A stretch of 28,748 bases of DNA. Source: a virus. Below are positions 14,319 through 20,984 of this stretch, one piece after another (the first letter of the stretch is position 1; the number at the start of each line of letters is the position of its first letter). The stretch is from positions 1-28,748 of the IMG/VR virus record IMGVR_UViG_3300025853_000489; one strand, written 5' to 3'. The translations under genes and the position numbers were made by a program. The notes below the pieces were generated by a model. The model was not told the DNA's origin, did not search any database, and saw nothing but the letters and a program-made list of their open reading frames with translations.

Positions 14319-17300
14319 GTGGCTCAAAAGCAAATATACACTTTGTATAACGGCATGGAAGTAAAACTTCCTGTCGGTCTTTCTCAAGACGAAGCTGACA
14401 ACCTGATTGCCAAAGCTCTTCCGGGAGTTGCGCTGGGTGCTGGTACTTTCTACGATCTTGAAAAAGAGTTTGACATCTCTTCAAGCGTGGACAATGCTGG
14501 TCTTCGCTTTGATCTTGCATTGGCCAAAGATAATCCAAAAGAGGCCAAGGCTGTTCTGGACGCCCGTCTGGGCAAAGACGGATGGGGTCTAAGCGATTTT
14601 GGTGAGTTTTATGCCAATCCTATCGGTCTTCGTCGTCTCGGTATGGAGCCTAAAGACAACCGAAAAGTTTTGATAGACGGTATAAGCAACAATGTCTACG
14701 ATCTTGTAGACCTTGTGCCAGAGATTGCCACTGGTGTTGGCGCTTTGGCCGCTGAATTGTTAGTACCAGTGCCGGGAACGGGTGCAGCCGGTGCGGCCGC
14801 CGTGGGAGGCTTCCTGTCGTCCTTTACCGCAAGACAATTGGTGGCTAGATCAGTAGCAGCGGGAGCAGGAGATGTAACTGCTAATCTTGGTCTGGAAGCC
14901 GTTCAGACATACCGTGGTAATCAATACGAAGACCTTGGTGAAATACTCTCCGATGCTGGAACACAAGGCGCAGTGGTTGCAGCAGCGTCTCTGGGTCTTG
15001 GTCTGCCGTTCACGGCTATTGCTCCAGTGGCAGGCAAGATCAAAAACGTAGCAAAAGAGAACATAGACAACGTAACTACGAACCAAGGTATAGCGGTTAC
15101 CGCTGAGTCTGCAAAACAGGCAAGGCAGGAAGCTGTTGACTTCCTCAGAGCGCAGGGCGTTCCTGAAAATGAAATACAAGACATTGTCCCATTGATCACA
15201 TTGAAACACCAGCTTGGCGACTCTGGTAACCTGTTTGCCAAGTTTGCTATTGTCTCTGAAGGCGCTGGCGCAAAGAACTTGGCCGATAGTCTTCCGGCAA
15301 AGGGTCTGGAGTTTCTGGACAAGATCGACAGTTTCTTCAGGCAGGGACAGGCCGCTGGCAGAAACCCTGCGGAAATTGCAAAACAGCTTAGAGAAACCTT
15401 GACCCAAGCAGAGCTACAAACTGCTAAAAACATACAGAAGGAGATTGACACTGCCTATAAGCAGATGTCCAAAACATCTGTGCAGAGAGACAGGGCGGAA
15501 ATAGGAGACTTGATAGAACTTCAGGCCAACAACCAGTTGCGCTACATGATGAAGAACTTTGACGAGTCTCCTGAGCTATATGCAAGCCCTGATCTAGACC
15601 TTGACAATCTGTACAAGACAACGGTAGACGGCGATCTTGTTGCAGACTTGATTAACAAATTGTCCGGGGAGTATTCTAGGGGTGCTGAGGACGTAATAGC
15701 TATTCTCAATAAGACCTCTAATGGTTTAGGAGATCGTCTTCAGAAAGTTATAGACATCGAGGACGGATTTGCCGTTGCGAAAAAGGCAGACGAAGCTATT
15801 AGTGAACTGGACGACCTGATAACAGAGATTGGTCTGGGGAAAGGTTTTGCAGCCGATCTAGCGGCCTATACTAATAGGTCCTCTAAGGAAGCCAAAGAAG
15901 AGATCGCGTCTGTGACTGCCAGAGACCTATACGAGCTTGATCGAGCTATCCGACAGAACATCTACAAAGGCAGGCTGGATCGTAACGGTATAAGAGAGGG
16001 CGTCATAGCTTCCAAAGAAATCTTGGACACCATGGACGAGATTGTAAGCCCTGACTTCTCTGCCACTTTCCGCCAAGTCAACGCTGACTATAAAAAGGCA
16101 ATCGCACCGTTTGCCAAGGGTCTGGGCAAATTTGAAAACAGTACCGCCCAGACAGTTCCAGAGTATGTCAAAGACCTTGTTACCGGACGTAAGACGCAGG
16201 TGTTTGCTGAGCTTGTAGAAACCCTAGACGACATGCTGACTGGCATTGAAAAGGCTGGTGGCAAAGCTGCCAACGTTATGAGCGCAGACGAGGTCTTGGG
16301 GGAAGTTGCCACCCAGTACATGCGGTATCATAGAGACAGGTTTAATCTCACTAGGGCAAGCCTAGACACAGACGATATCCCTACGCTGCGTCAGAATGCC
16401 AGAGAAGCCCTCAAACAGATTGACGATCTGAAAAACAGAGAGACAACTCCCAGAGCTAAGAAGGCATTTAACAGGCTGTTTAACAACCAAGCGTTTACAG
16501 AGTACAGGAAAGCTCTAGAAAGCCTGTCTAAGGGCAATGTACGCGCAGCGGAAAAGCTCAAGATGCAGCTGAGCTACGAAGAGGCTGGTCAGTTTGTAGA
16601 CAACATTGCCAAACTTGGTCGCAACCTGAGAGACGCTGATCTGGATACAGCTGTTGAGCAGTACCGGGCTATCAAGGCCATTGAGCCAAGAGGCACCGAC
16701 TTTTATAACCTGATGCTCTACTCTGAGATTTTTGATCGCGTTAAGAAGATAGCGGGACAGAACCCCCAGACGAGAAACCAAGCTCTTAAAGCATGGGCCG
16801 ACGATATCGTTGCTGCCAATAACGTATCTCCGGCTGCGCTGAAAGAGCTTCTGGGCAGCGGCAAGGAGGGGACCAAAGACCTGTACAAGCCGCTTATGCA
16901 GATGGCCAATGTGATACAGGGTGGCTTCAACCTTGATCCCACGGCTGGTGCTATCAGTGCAGCGGGACAGCCTCTGATGGGCATACGTGGTCTGATAAAC
17001 TTCTCAGCTGGAGCAGCATTGAAACCAGTTGTGTTCATGGGGATGCTCAAGTCGTATGCCCCCGGTGGTCGCTCTTGGAAGGCTGTTAATGCTGCGATCA
17101 ATGGTGGAGAGAGCATAGAGCAGGTGGCCAAAAACTCAAAACTGAACAAGAATGCTCAAGTTGCCTTGAAAGCTGCAAACGCAGGCGCAGCCAAGATACT
17201 GGCAGGGAGAGATGGTCTGTTCGCAGCGTCGGTAGCAGCGTACATGAACGAGGCTGACGAAAGGCTACCAAACGAAAACACGCCGGTAGTTCCTGTCAGA

Positions 17301-17489
17301 CAGCGGACTGGGGCAGAGGCTGAGGCAGAGAGACAGGCTGAACAGCAGCAGCAACAGTCGGCTCTGTCTGCCGACACTGGTATAGCTGCAATACAGCAGA
17401 TTGCCAGCATGTTACAGCCGCAGCAGATACAAGGTGTAGGCACCTCCGGTCTTGAAGAGGGTGCTCAGATAGCAAGGAGTGCGGCCTGA
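14319..17489 (+). CDS. Giant internal virion (ejection) protein, 1056 residues
   Basis: GTG start at 14319, 8 bases after the preceding stop, with TAGGA as ribosome site. Residues 1-40 form a small domain (YTLYNGMEVKLPVGLSQDEA). An AVLDARLGKDGW motif follows near 79. Residues about 135-250 hold several Gly/Ala-rich hydrophobic helices (IATGVGALAAELLVPVPG) likely to insert in membranes. Residues 260-870 are long charged helices. Residues 900-980 have a second hydrophobic segment (GIRGLINFSAGAALKPVVFM), and the end is Gln-rich (EAERQAEQQQQQS). Podoviruses keep one such giant protein, the counterpart of T7 gp15/gp16, for DNA injection. No lysozyme or transglycosylase motif is seen. Confidence 0.7.
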   Translation: MAQKQIYTLYNGMEVKLPVGLSQDEADNLIAKALPGVALGAGTFYDLEKEFDISSSVDNAGLRFDLALAKDNPKEAKAVLDARLGKDGWGLSDFGEFYANPIGLRRLGMEPKDNRKVLIDGISNNVYDLVDLVPEIATGVGALAAELLVPVPGTGAAGAAAVGGFLSSFTARQLVARSVAAGAGDVTANLGLEAVQTYRGNQYEDLGEILSDAGTQGAVVAAASLGLGLPFTAIAPVAGKIKNVAKENIDNVTTNQGIAVTAESAKQARQEAVDFLRAQGVPENEIQDIVPLITLKHQLGDSGNLFAKFAIVSEGAGAKNLADSLPAKGLEFLDKIDSFFRQGQAAGRNPAEIAKQLRETLTQAELQTAKNIQKEIDTAYKQMSKTSVQRDRAEIGDLIELQANNQLRYMMKNFDESPELYASPDLDLDNLYKTTVDGDLVADLINKLSGEYSRGAEDVIAILNKTSNGLGDRLQKVIDIEDGFAVAKKADEAISELDDLITEIGLGKGFAADLAAYTNRSSKEAKEEIASVTARDLYELDRAIRQNIYKGRLDRNGIREGVIASKEILDTMDEIVSPDFSATFRQVNADYKKAIAPFAKGLGKFENSTAQTVPEYVKDLVTGRKTQVFAELVETLDDMLTGIEKAGGKAANVMSADEVLGEVATQYMRYHRDRFNLTRASLDTDDIPTLRQNAREALKQIDDLKNRETTPRAKKAFNRLFNNQAFTEYRKALESLSKGNVRAAEKLKMQLSYEEAGQFVDNIAKLGRNLRDADLDTAVEQYRAIKAIEPRGTDFYNLMLYSEIFDRVKKIAGQNPQTRNQALKAWADDIVAANNVSPAALKELLGSGKEGTKDLYKPLMQMANVIQGGFNLDPTAGAISAAGQPLMGIRGLINFSAGAALKPVVFMGMLKSYAPGGRSWKAVNAAINGGESIEQVAKNSKLNKNAQVALKAANAGAAKILAGRDGLFAASVAAYMNEADERLPNENTPVVPVRQRTGAEAEAERQAEQQQQQSALSADTGIAAIQQIASMLQPQQIQGVGTSGLEEGAQIARSAA

Positions 17490-18055
17490 TGGTAGATTTT
17501 TTCAAGGAGTTTAACCAAGCTGCCCAGAAACAAGGCGCTGCGCCTGTAGTAGACTACGCCAAAGAGCAGGCCATGAAAGGCGCTGCTGGTCTTGCTGCCA
17601 TGGGCGCTGCTGCCGCTCTTGGTCCGGAGAACATAGAGGAAATCCGACAGACAGGCAGGGACATAGACGACAGGTTTGGTCCTGACATACGATTGATGCG
17701 CGATCAGCTGCCAGAGGGCATGTCTCTGTCCGCACAGCCCAACTACCTAGACCCAATGGCCACCACTGTAACACCTAGCGTAGACCTGTCCGCTATCAGT
17801 CCCTATCTGCAAGGCCAAGCGCAGGCAACCATGGGCCAAGGTGGGCTACTTGGTTACAACATTGACGCACAGGTGCCAATGGGTGACTTTACCGGCACAC
17901 TGAACTATGGCCCACAAGGTGGTACAATGGGTGTCAACTATGCGCAAGATGGTTTCAGTGCTTCTGTTAATGCTCCTGTGCCTGAGCGAACCGCTAGCGT
18001 TAAAGGCTTGCTCGACAACATCACCGCAGGCTTCCGGTATACAAGCAGGTTCTAA
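17489..18055 (+). CDS. Small virion-region protein with hydrophobic N-terminal helix
   Basis: 188 residues, starting on the TGA of the giant gene (TGATGG). Residues 28-45 are a Gly/Ala hydrophobic helix (MKGAAGLAAMGAAAALG). Residues 60-75 are charged. The C-terminal 90 residues are Gly-rich with alternating beta-like pattern (LLGYNIDAQVPMGDFTG, LNYGPQGG, GVNYAQDGFSASV), resembling short porin-like hairpins. It may be the last of the ejected proteins. The function is not recognised. Confidence 0.6.
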   Translation: MVDFFKEFNQAAQKQGAAPVVDYAKEQAMKGAAGLAAMGAAAALGPENIEEIRQTGRDIDDRFGPDIRLMRDQLPEGMSLSAQPNYLDPMATTVTPSVDLSAISPYLQGQAQATMGQGGLLGYNIDAQVPMGDFTGTLNYGPQGGTMGVNYAQDGFSASVNAPVPERTASVKGLLDNITAGFRYTSRF

Positions 18056-18056
18056 G

Positions 18057-18677
18057 ATGCAAGAGATTTTCAAAATGCTTGAGCAGATGCGCCGAGAGAA
18101 CTACGGTGAGCCTATGCCCGCTAATCCTGCCGGTCTTCTTGGAGCGTCTCCTGCCCAAGCTGCGTCATCTTCTCCCGACCCGTTGCAGTCAATTATAAAC
18201 AGGACTCTACAGGAAGAGGGAGGATTTCAAAATAGAAAAGATGATAGGGGTAATTTTATAAATGGCCGTCTTGTCGGAACTAAATACGGAATAACTCCAA
18301 AAGCATGGGCAGAACATACAGGAATGCCTGCCAAAGACATAACGGAAGATACAATCAAAGGCTTAAACCTAGACCAAGCTCAGGAGTTTTACAGGAGTAA
18401 GGCCCAAAAAGAATTTAAGTTAGACAGGTATCCCGAAAACCTCCGGCCTCAGATTTTCGACATTATGACTAATTTTGGGTACACTGGCGGAATGAAAGTT
18501 TTACAAAGAGCCGCTGGAGTAGAGAAGGACGGCAGGTACGGTCCTAAGACAGCAGAGGCAATTAAAAATTTGTCTAATTCTAAACTTGCACAAGCTAGGT
18601 GGGACAGTTATTCAAAAGAACTAAAGAAAAAAAATCCGGGATGGAAGACGAGAACATTTAGTTTTGCGGTAGATTAA
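18057..18677 (+). CDS. Endolysin: GH108-type muramidase with peptidoglycan-binding end
   Basis: 206 residues from ATG 18057; the frame stays open further upstream, but that overlaps the previous gene by 150 bases. Residues 45-120 match the N-acetylmuramidase (GH108) domain: LQEEGGFQNRKDDRGNF with the catalytic Glu in the EGG motif (Glu53/54), then GTKYGIT and AW. Residues 130-175 fit the PG_binding_3 type end (PQIFDIMTNFGYTGGMKVLQ, then KDGRYGPKTAEAI). It cleaves the glycan backbone of peptidoglycan. The first 42 residues are an extra helix plus Ala/Ser/Pro linker, not a signal peptide. It opens the lysis cassette but also adjoins the ejection genes, so a virion-bound role is possible. Confidence 0.85.
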   Translation: MQEIFKMLEQMRRENYGEPMPANPAGLLGASPAQAASSSPDPLQSIINRTLQEEGGFQNRKDDRGNFINGRLVGTKYGITPKAWAEHTGMPAKDITEDTIKGLNLDQAQEFYRSKAQKEFKLDRYPENLRPQIFDIMTNFGYTGGMKVLQRAAGVEKDGRYGPKTAEAIKNLSNSKLAQARWDSYSKELKKKNPGWKTRTFSFAVD

Positions 18678-18678
18678 A

Positions 18679-19041
18679 ATGGAAGGCGGTATCGACATAC
18701 GGCTGGTGGTCACCATTGCCGGTATCCTGTTCAGCGTGGCAGGAGCCAGTGCGGTGGCCAAGATGCAGATCAAGGACATCATTGAAAAGATGGCCGACAT
18801 GGAGAAGCGTCTGCGCCAGATGGACTCACGTGGTGACAAGTTGGTCACAGCCACGGAGACACAGGAACAGAGAATCAGTGTATTGGCAAAGATGGCCAGC
18901 CCTGAGAACCTGCGCAGAGATCACATGCAATTAGCAGAACTTTTGACCACAGTCAAGCAACTTGAAAAATCTTATGACCGACTTTATTCCATGCACAATG
19001 GCAAACATCCGCCTGTATCAGACGTAAGAAAGGCAGACTGA
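18679..19041 (+). CDS. Membrane-anchored coiled-coil lysis protein (inner-spanin-like)
   Basis: 120 residues. One N-terminal membrane helix (residues about 8-27, RLVVTIAGILFSVAGASAVA) is followed by a long charged coiled coil (IKDIIEKMADMEKRLRQMD, then LAELLTTVKQLEKSYDRLY). A type II anchored periplasmic coil next to endolysin and holin is the layout of inner-membrane spanins. No outer-membrane partner lipoprotein was found in or beside it. It overlaps the next gene by one base (TGATG). A holin-regulator role is the alternative. Confidence 0.6.
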   Translation: MEGGIDIRLVVTIAGILFSVAGASAVAKMQIKDIIEKMADMEKRLRQMDSRGDKLVTATETQEQRISVLAKMASPENLRRDHMQLAELLTTVKQLEKSYDRLYSMHNGKHPPVSDVRKAD

Positions 19042-19484
19042 TGGGTATACCCTTTGAACTGATCACCATGCTAGGCTCTGGGCTGCTGTCCGGGGTAATG
19101 ACACTGTGGAGCCAGAACCAGAAGGCCAAGCAGGACGCATTCAACAGGGCCATAGATGGTCTTGCTGCGCAGTCACAGGCCACGGACTTGGCCCGCAGGT
19201 ACGAGAACAAAGGCTTCCAAGTTACCCGCAGGATCATTGCCCTGATGGCTGTGTTTGCTGTGATTGTCTGGCCAAAGGTGGTGGCAGTGTTCTGGCCTGA
19301 GATACCTGTCAACGTTGGCTACACTGAGTTTAATCCCGGTGCGCTGTTTGGTATTTTTGAGGGATCAGAAGAGATCAAGTGGCAGAGCCTGAAAGGCTTG
19401 GTCCTGACACCGCTGGATACACATTTGCTCAGCGCGATCATCGGGCTGTACTTTGGTGCTTCAATGGTAAAGAATGCGAGATAA
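19041..19484 (+). CDS. Holin, 3-TM family
   Basis: 147 residues with three membrane segments: about 8-23 (ITMLGSGLLSGVMTLW), 64-85 (RIIALMAVFAVIVWPKVVAVFW) and 127-142 (THLLSAIIGLYFGASM). A charged amphipathic stretch (QNQKAKQDAFNRAIDGL, then ARRYENKGFQVTRR) lies between the first two. This is the pattern of the GTA/phage holin_3TM family. Holins collect in the inner membrane and open it at the lysis time. It follows endolysin and the coiled-coil anchor gene, completing the cassette. Confidence 0.8.
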   Translation: MGIPFELITMLGSGLLSGVMTLWSQNQKAKQDAFNRAIDGLAAQSQATDLARRYENKGFQVTRRIIALMAVFAVIVWPKVVAVFWPEIPVNVGYTEFNPGALFGIFEGSEEIKWQSLKGLVLTPLDTHLLSAIIGLYFGASMVKNAR

Positions 19485-19486
19485 AA

Positions 19487-19777
19487 ATGTTTGGATATAA
19501 CCCATATGGATATGGTCTGCTGTCTCAGATGCCCATGCAGCAGGCTCCGCAAATCGTTCAGCAACCGCTGCTGAGTGCTGCCCGTGGCATAGGATCGTCC
19601 TTGCCAGACTACGCTACGCAACAGCTTCCACAAAATACTCCGGTTCAGAGCACCCTTCTTGGGCCTATCTTTGCAGCGATGCCGCAAATTATGCAAAACT
19701 TGCCAGACCTTCCCAGAGGCGGGCTTCTTGGGCTAGCTATAAATGCTCTTAAAGATGAGATAGCAAGGAGGGGCTAA
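19487..19777 (+). CDS. Last + strand gene, small Pro/Gln-rich hydrophobic protein
   Basis: 96 residues from ATG 19487, 2 bases after the holin stop. An upstream in-frame start would overlap the holin gene by about 100 bases and is not preferred. The product starts MFGYNPYGYGLL, has a Gln/Pro-rich middle and a hydrophobic C-terminal helix (GLLGLAINALKDEIARRG). The function is unknown; a lysis accessory or minor virion protein is possible. Its stop codon lies inside the hairpin at 19770-19788. There is no strong ribosome site, so translation may be coupled to the holin. Confidence 0.55.
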   Translation: MFGYNPYGYGLLSQMPMQQAPQIVQQPLLSAARGIGSSLPDYATQQLPQNTPVQSTLLGPIFAAMPQIMQNLPDLPRGGLLGLAINALKDEIARRG

Positions 19778-19814
19778 CCGTTGGCCCCCCACGGGTGTAT
19801 TACGGCACCACCCG
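19770..19814. terminator. Convergent-junction hairpins, likely bidirectional terminator
   Basis: Two stems lie where the opposing gene blocks meet. GGGGC(T)AA at 19770-19777 pairs with TT(G)GCCCC ending at 19788, with a 3-base loop and one G-T pair. CGGGTG (19792-19797) pairs with CACCCG (19809-19814). Neither is followed by a U-tract, so termination may be Rho-assisted or partial. Being inverted repeats they can act in both directions. Confidence 0.55.
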
Positions 19815-19818
19815 ATAG

Positions 19819-20238
19819 TCAGCTAAGTTCTATCTGCCTAGCCTTCTTTTCTTCCGGTACTTCCCGTACCAGTTTGATGCGCAGGATACCGTCGTTCAGA
19901 CCAGCATCCTGTACATTTACATGCTCGCCCAATAGAAACAGCTTCTTGAACGGGCGGAACGCAATGCCTCCATATATAATCTCGGCATCCTTGTCTTCAT
20001 GTTTGACACCGTTGGACGTAACAGACAGAATGTCTTCCTTTACGTGAACGGAAATGTCCTCCTTCTTAAATCCGGCAACGGCCATGGTGATCTCATAGCT
20101 GTCTTCCCCCAGCTTTACAACGCTGTGCGGTGGGAAGTTCTGGTTGCCTGACATTACTTCTGCAACCTTGTGCATATTGTCAAACAGGCGCTCAAATCCA
20201 AGAGCAGAGTCCGATATGGACGGGAACATAATAGTCAT
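19819..20238 (-). CDS. Small heat shock protein (Hsp20 / alpha-crystallin family)
   Basis: 139 residues, usual length for bacterial IbpA-type chaperones. The alpha-crystallin domain spans about residues 36-127, with ITMAVAGFKKEDISVHV, a GGIAFRPFKK loop and the signature GILRIKLVREVPEEKKA near the end. The N-terminal arm (FERLFDNMHKV) is typical. It holds unfolding proteins without ATP. Similar genes occur in T4-like cyanophages. It is the last gene of the - block but has its own promoter (20292-20320) and a structured leader that can hide its ribosome site, so temperature control is likely. Confidence 0.92.
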   Translation of the reverse strand: MTIMFPSISDSALGFERLFDNMHKVAEVMSGNQNFPPHSVVKLGEDSYEITMAVAGFKKEDISVHVKEDILSVTSNGVKHEDKDAEIIYGGIAFRPFKKLFLLGEHVNVQDAGLNDGILRIKLVREVPEEKKARQIELS

Positions 20239-20242
20239 TTGT

Positions 20243-20261
20243 TTCTCCCAATTGGCAAGAA
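20243..20261 (-). promoter_or_regulatory. ROSE-like RNA thermometer hairpin over the hsp20 ribosome site (candidate)
   Basis: Read on the - strand the RNA has UUCUU-G-CC (20261-20254), loop AAUU (20253-20250), then GGGAGAA (20249-20243), 4 bases before AUG. CC pairs with GG, the G at 20256 is bulged, then UUCUU pairs with the rest of the SD: one U-G, three A-U, one C-G. ROSE elements have a UYGCU strand opposite the SD with this same bulged G. Here UUGCC faces GGGA, so the outer pair changes on both sides. Weak pairs should melt with heat. Confidence 0.55.
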
Positions 20262-20264
20262 TTA

Positions 20265-20285
20265 GAGGCCCAGGATTGGCACCTC
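20265..20285 (-). other. 5' leader hairpin of the hsp20 transcript
   Basis: On the - strand GAGG (20285-20282) pairs with CCUC (20268-20265), and CC (20279-20278) pairs with GG (20270-20269), with a 2-base bulge and a 7-base loop. It begins at the transcription start expected from the promoter at 20292-20320. A stable 5' hairpin ahead of the SD hairpin is usual in ROSE leaders. Confidence 0.4.
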
Positions 20286-20291
20286 AAAAAA

Positions 20292-20320
20292 AGTATACCA
20301 CAAAACCATAGGTTTGTCTA
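20292..20320 (-). promoter_or_regulatory. Sigma70-type promoter for hsp20
   Basis: On the - strand TAGACA (20320-20315) and TATACT (20297-20292) are 17 bases apart, each one base off the consensus. The expected start is near 20285, giving a 47-base leader. The TAG of the upstream oxygenase gene is the first half of the -35 box. The spacer starts AACCTATG, nearly the same as in the promoter at 5167-5195. It lets hsp20 be transcribed apart from the long replication operon. Confidence 0.8.
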
Positions 20321-20878
20321 CCTAAATGGTGGACCCCATGCCCAGCCGGTCAGGCTATATCGCACACCTTTGATAACAGGCTGTACCCTGTGGTAGTAGT
20401 AAGACGGGAAGATCACGATCTTGCCTGCTCTTCTCAAGGCAGGCTCAGGGATCACGCGCTTCCTGTACGGAGCACTGGGAGACCCCCAGCTGAACTGAAA
20501 GTCTCCCCCTTCGTAGTCTTCATTGAGCACAACGTTGAACGTCAGCTTGCGGCATTTGTTCCCCGGCTGCACATCGTGGTGCCACCCGTACCTCTCCTGC
20601 ATAGTGTACTTGCTCAGCTGTAGGTTCTCTAGCTCGGTCAGGTCAAACAGCCAACCCATCTCAAAGTTGGCCGTCTGAACCCAATCAAAGACAATCGACC
20701 TGAACTTCTCGTCTTCCAAGGCATAGATGGAATTGTTTCTGATCTGTGTCTTTGTCTGACCGTCTAGCACCTGTGCCTCCTGCTCTTCGAAGTTCTGGCT
20801 CAGCTGCATAACAGCTTTGCAGAACTCCTCCGGCATGTCAGGCACTGAGCCACCAGAGTAGTAGATGTCACCGTACAT
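20318..20878 (-). CDS. 2-oxoglutarate/Fe(II)-dependent oxygenase (PKHD-type)
   Basis: 186 residues. The iron facial triad is visible: His100-x-Asp102 in YGWHHDVQPG and the distal His163 in IFPSYYYHRV. Arg173 (GVRYSLTGW), ten residues on, fits the 2-oxoglutarate carboxylate. Between them lie FNVVLNEDYEGGDFQF and the IVIFPSY strand of the double-stranded beta-helix. This matches the prolyl-hydroxylase-like family common in cyanophages and other marine phages. Substrate is unknown: protein side chains or modified nucleic acid bases are both possible. It overlaps the preceding small gene by 11 bases, so it belongs to the replication operon. Confidence 0.88.
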   Translation of the reverse strand: MYGDIYYSGGSVPDMPEEFCKAVMQLSQNFEEQEAQVLDGQTKTQIRNNSIYALEDEKFRSIVFDWVQTANFEMGWLFDLTELENLQLSKYTMQERYGWHHDVQPGNKCRKLTFNVVLNEDYEGGDFQFSWGSPSAPYRKRVIPEPALRRAGKIVIFPSYYYHRVQPVIKGVRYSLTGWAWGPPFR

Positions 20879-20984
20879 TCTTACCAGCTTCCCTGATCTG
20901 GTCTAGTGTACGCCCACAGCCTGTGCAGTAGGTCTTTGTCTGATCCAGCTTGCACTGCTTCTTACACACCGCAACTTCCTCCAT
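20868..20984 (-). CDS. 38-residue DUF1289 four-cysteine protein
   Basis: The frame from ATG 20984 overlaps the RNR end by 23 bases and the oxygenase start by 11. The product has C-KKQ-C at residues 7-11, then eight residues to C-TG-C (residues 20-23), followed by GRTLDQI. That C-x3-C-x8-C-x2-C plus GRTLDEI pattern is the DUF1289 signature of small proteobacterial proteins, thought to bind metal. The final Trp of the family is missing. The function is unknown. Phage copies may accompany the iron enzyme downstream or the RNR. Confidence 0.75.
   Translation of the reverse strand: MEEVAVCKKQCKLDQTKTYCTGCGRTLDQIREAGKNVR

Noticed and set aside
17907-18056. A longer start for the endolysin, adding 50 residues.
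   Set aside because: It would overlap the preceding gene by about 150 bases. ATG 18057 follows the stop directly and keeps the whole muramidase domain.
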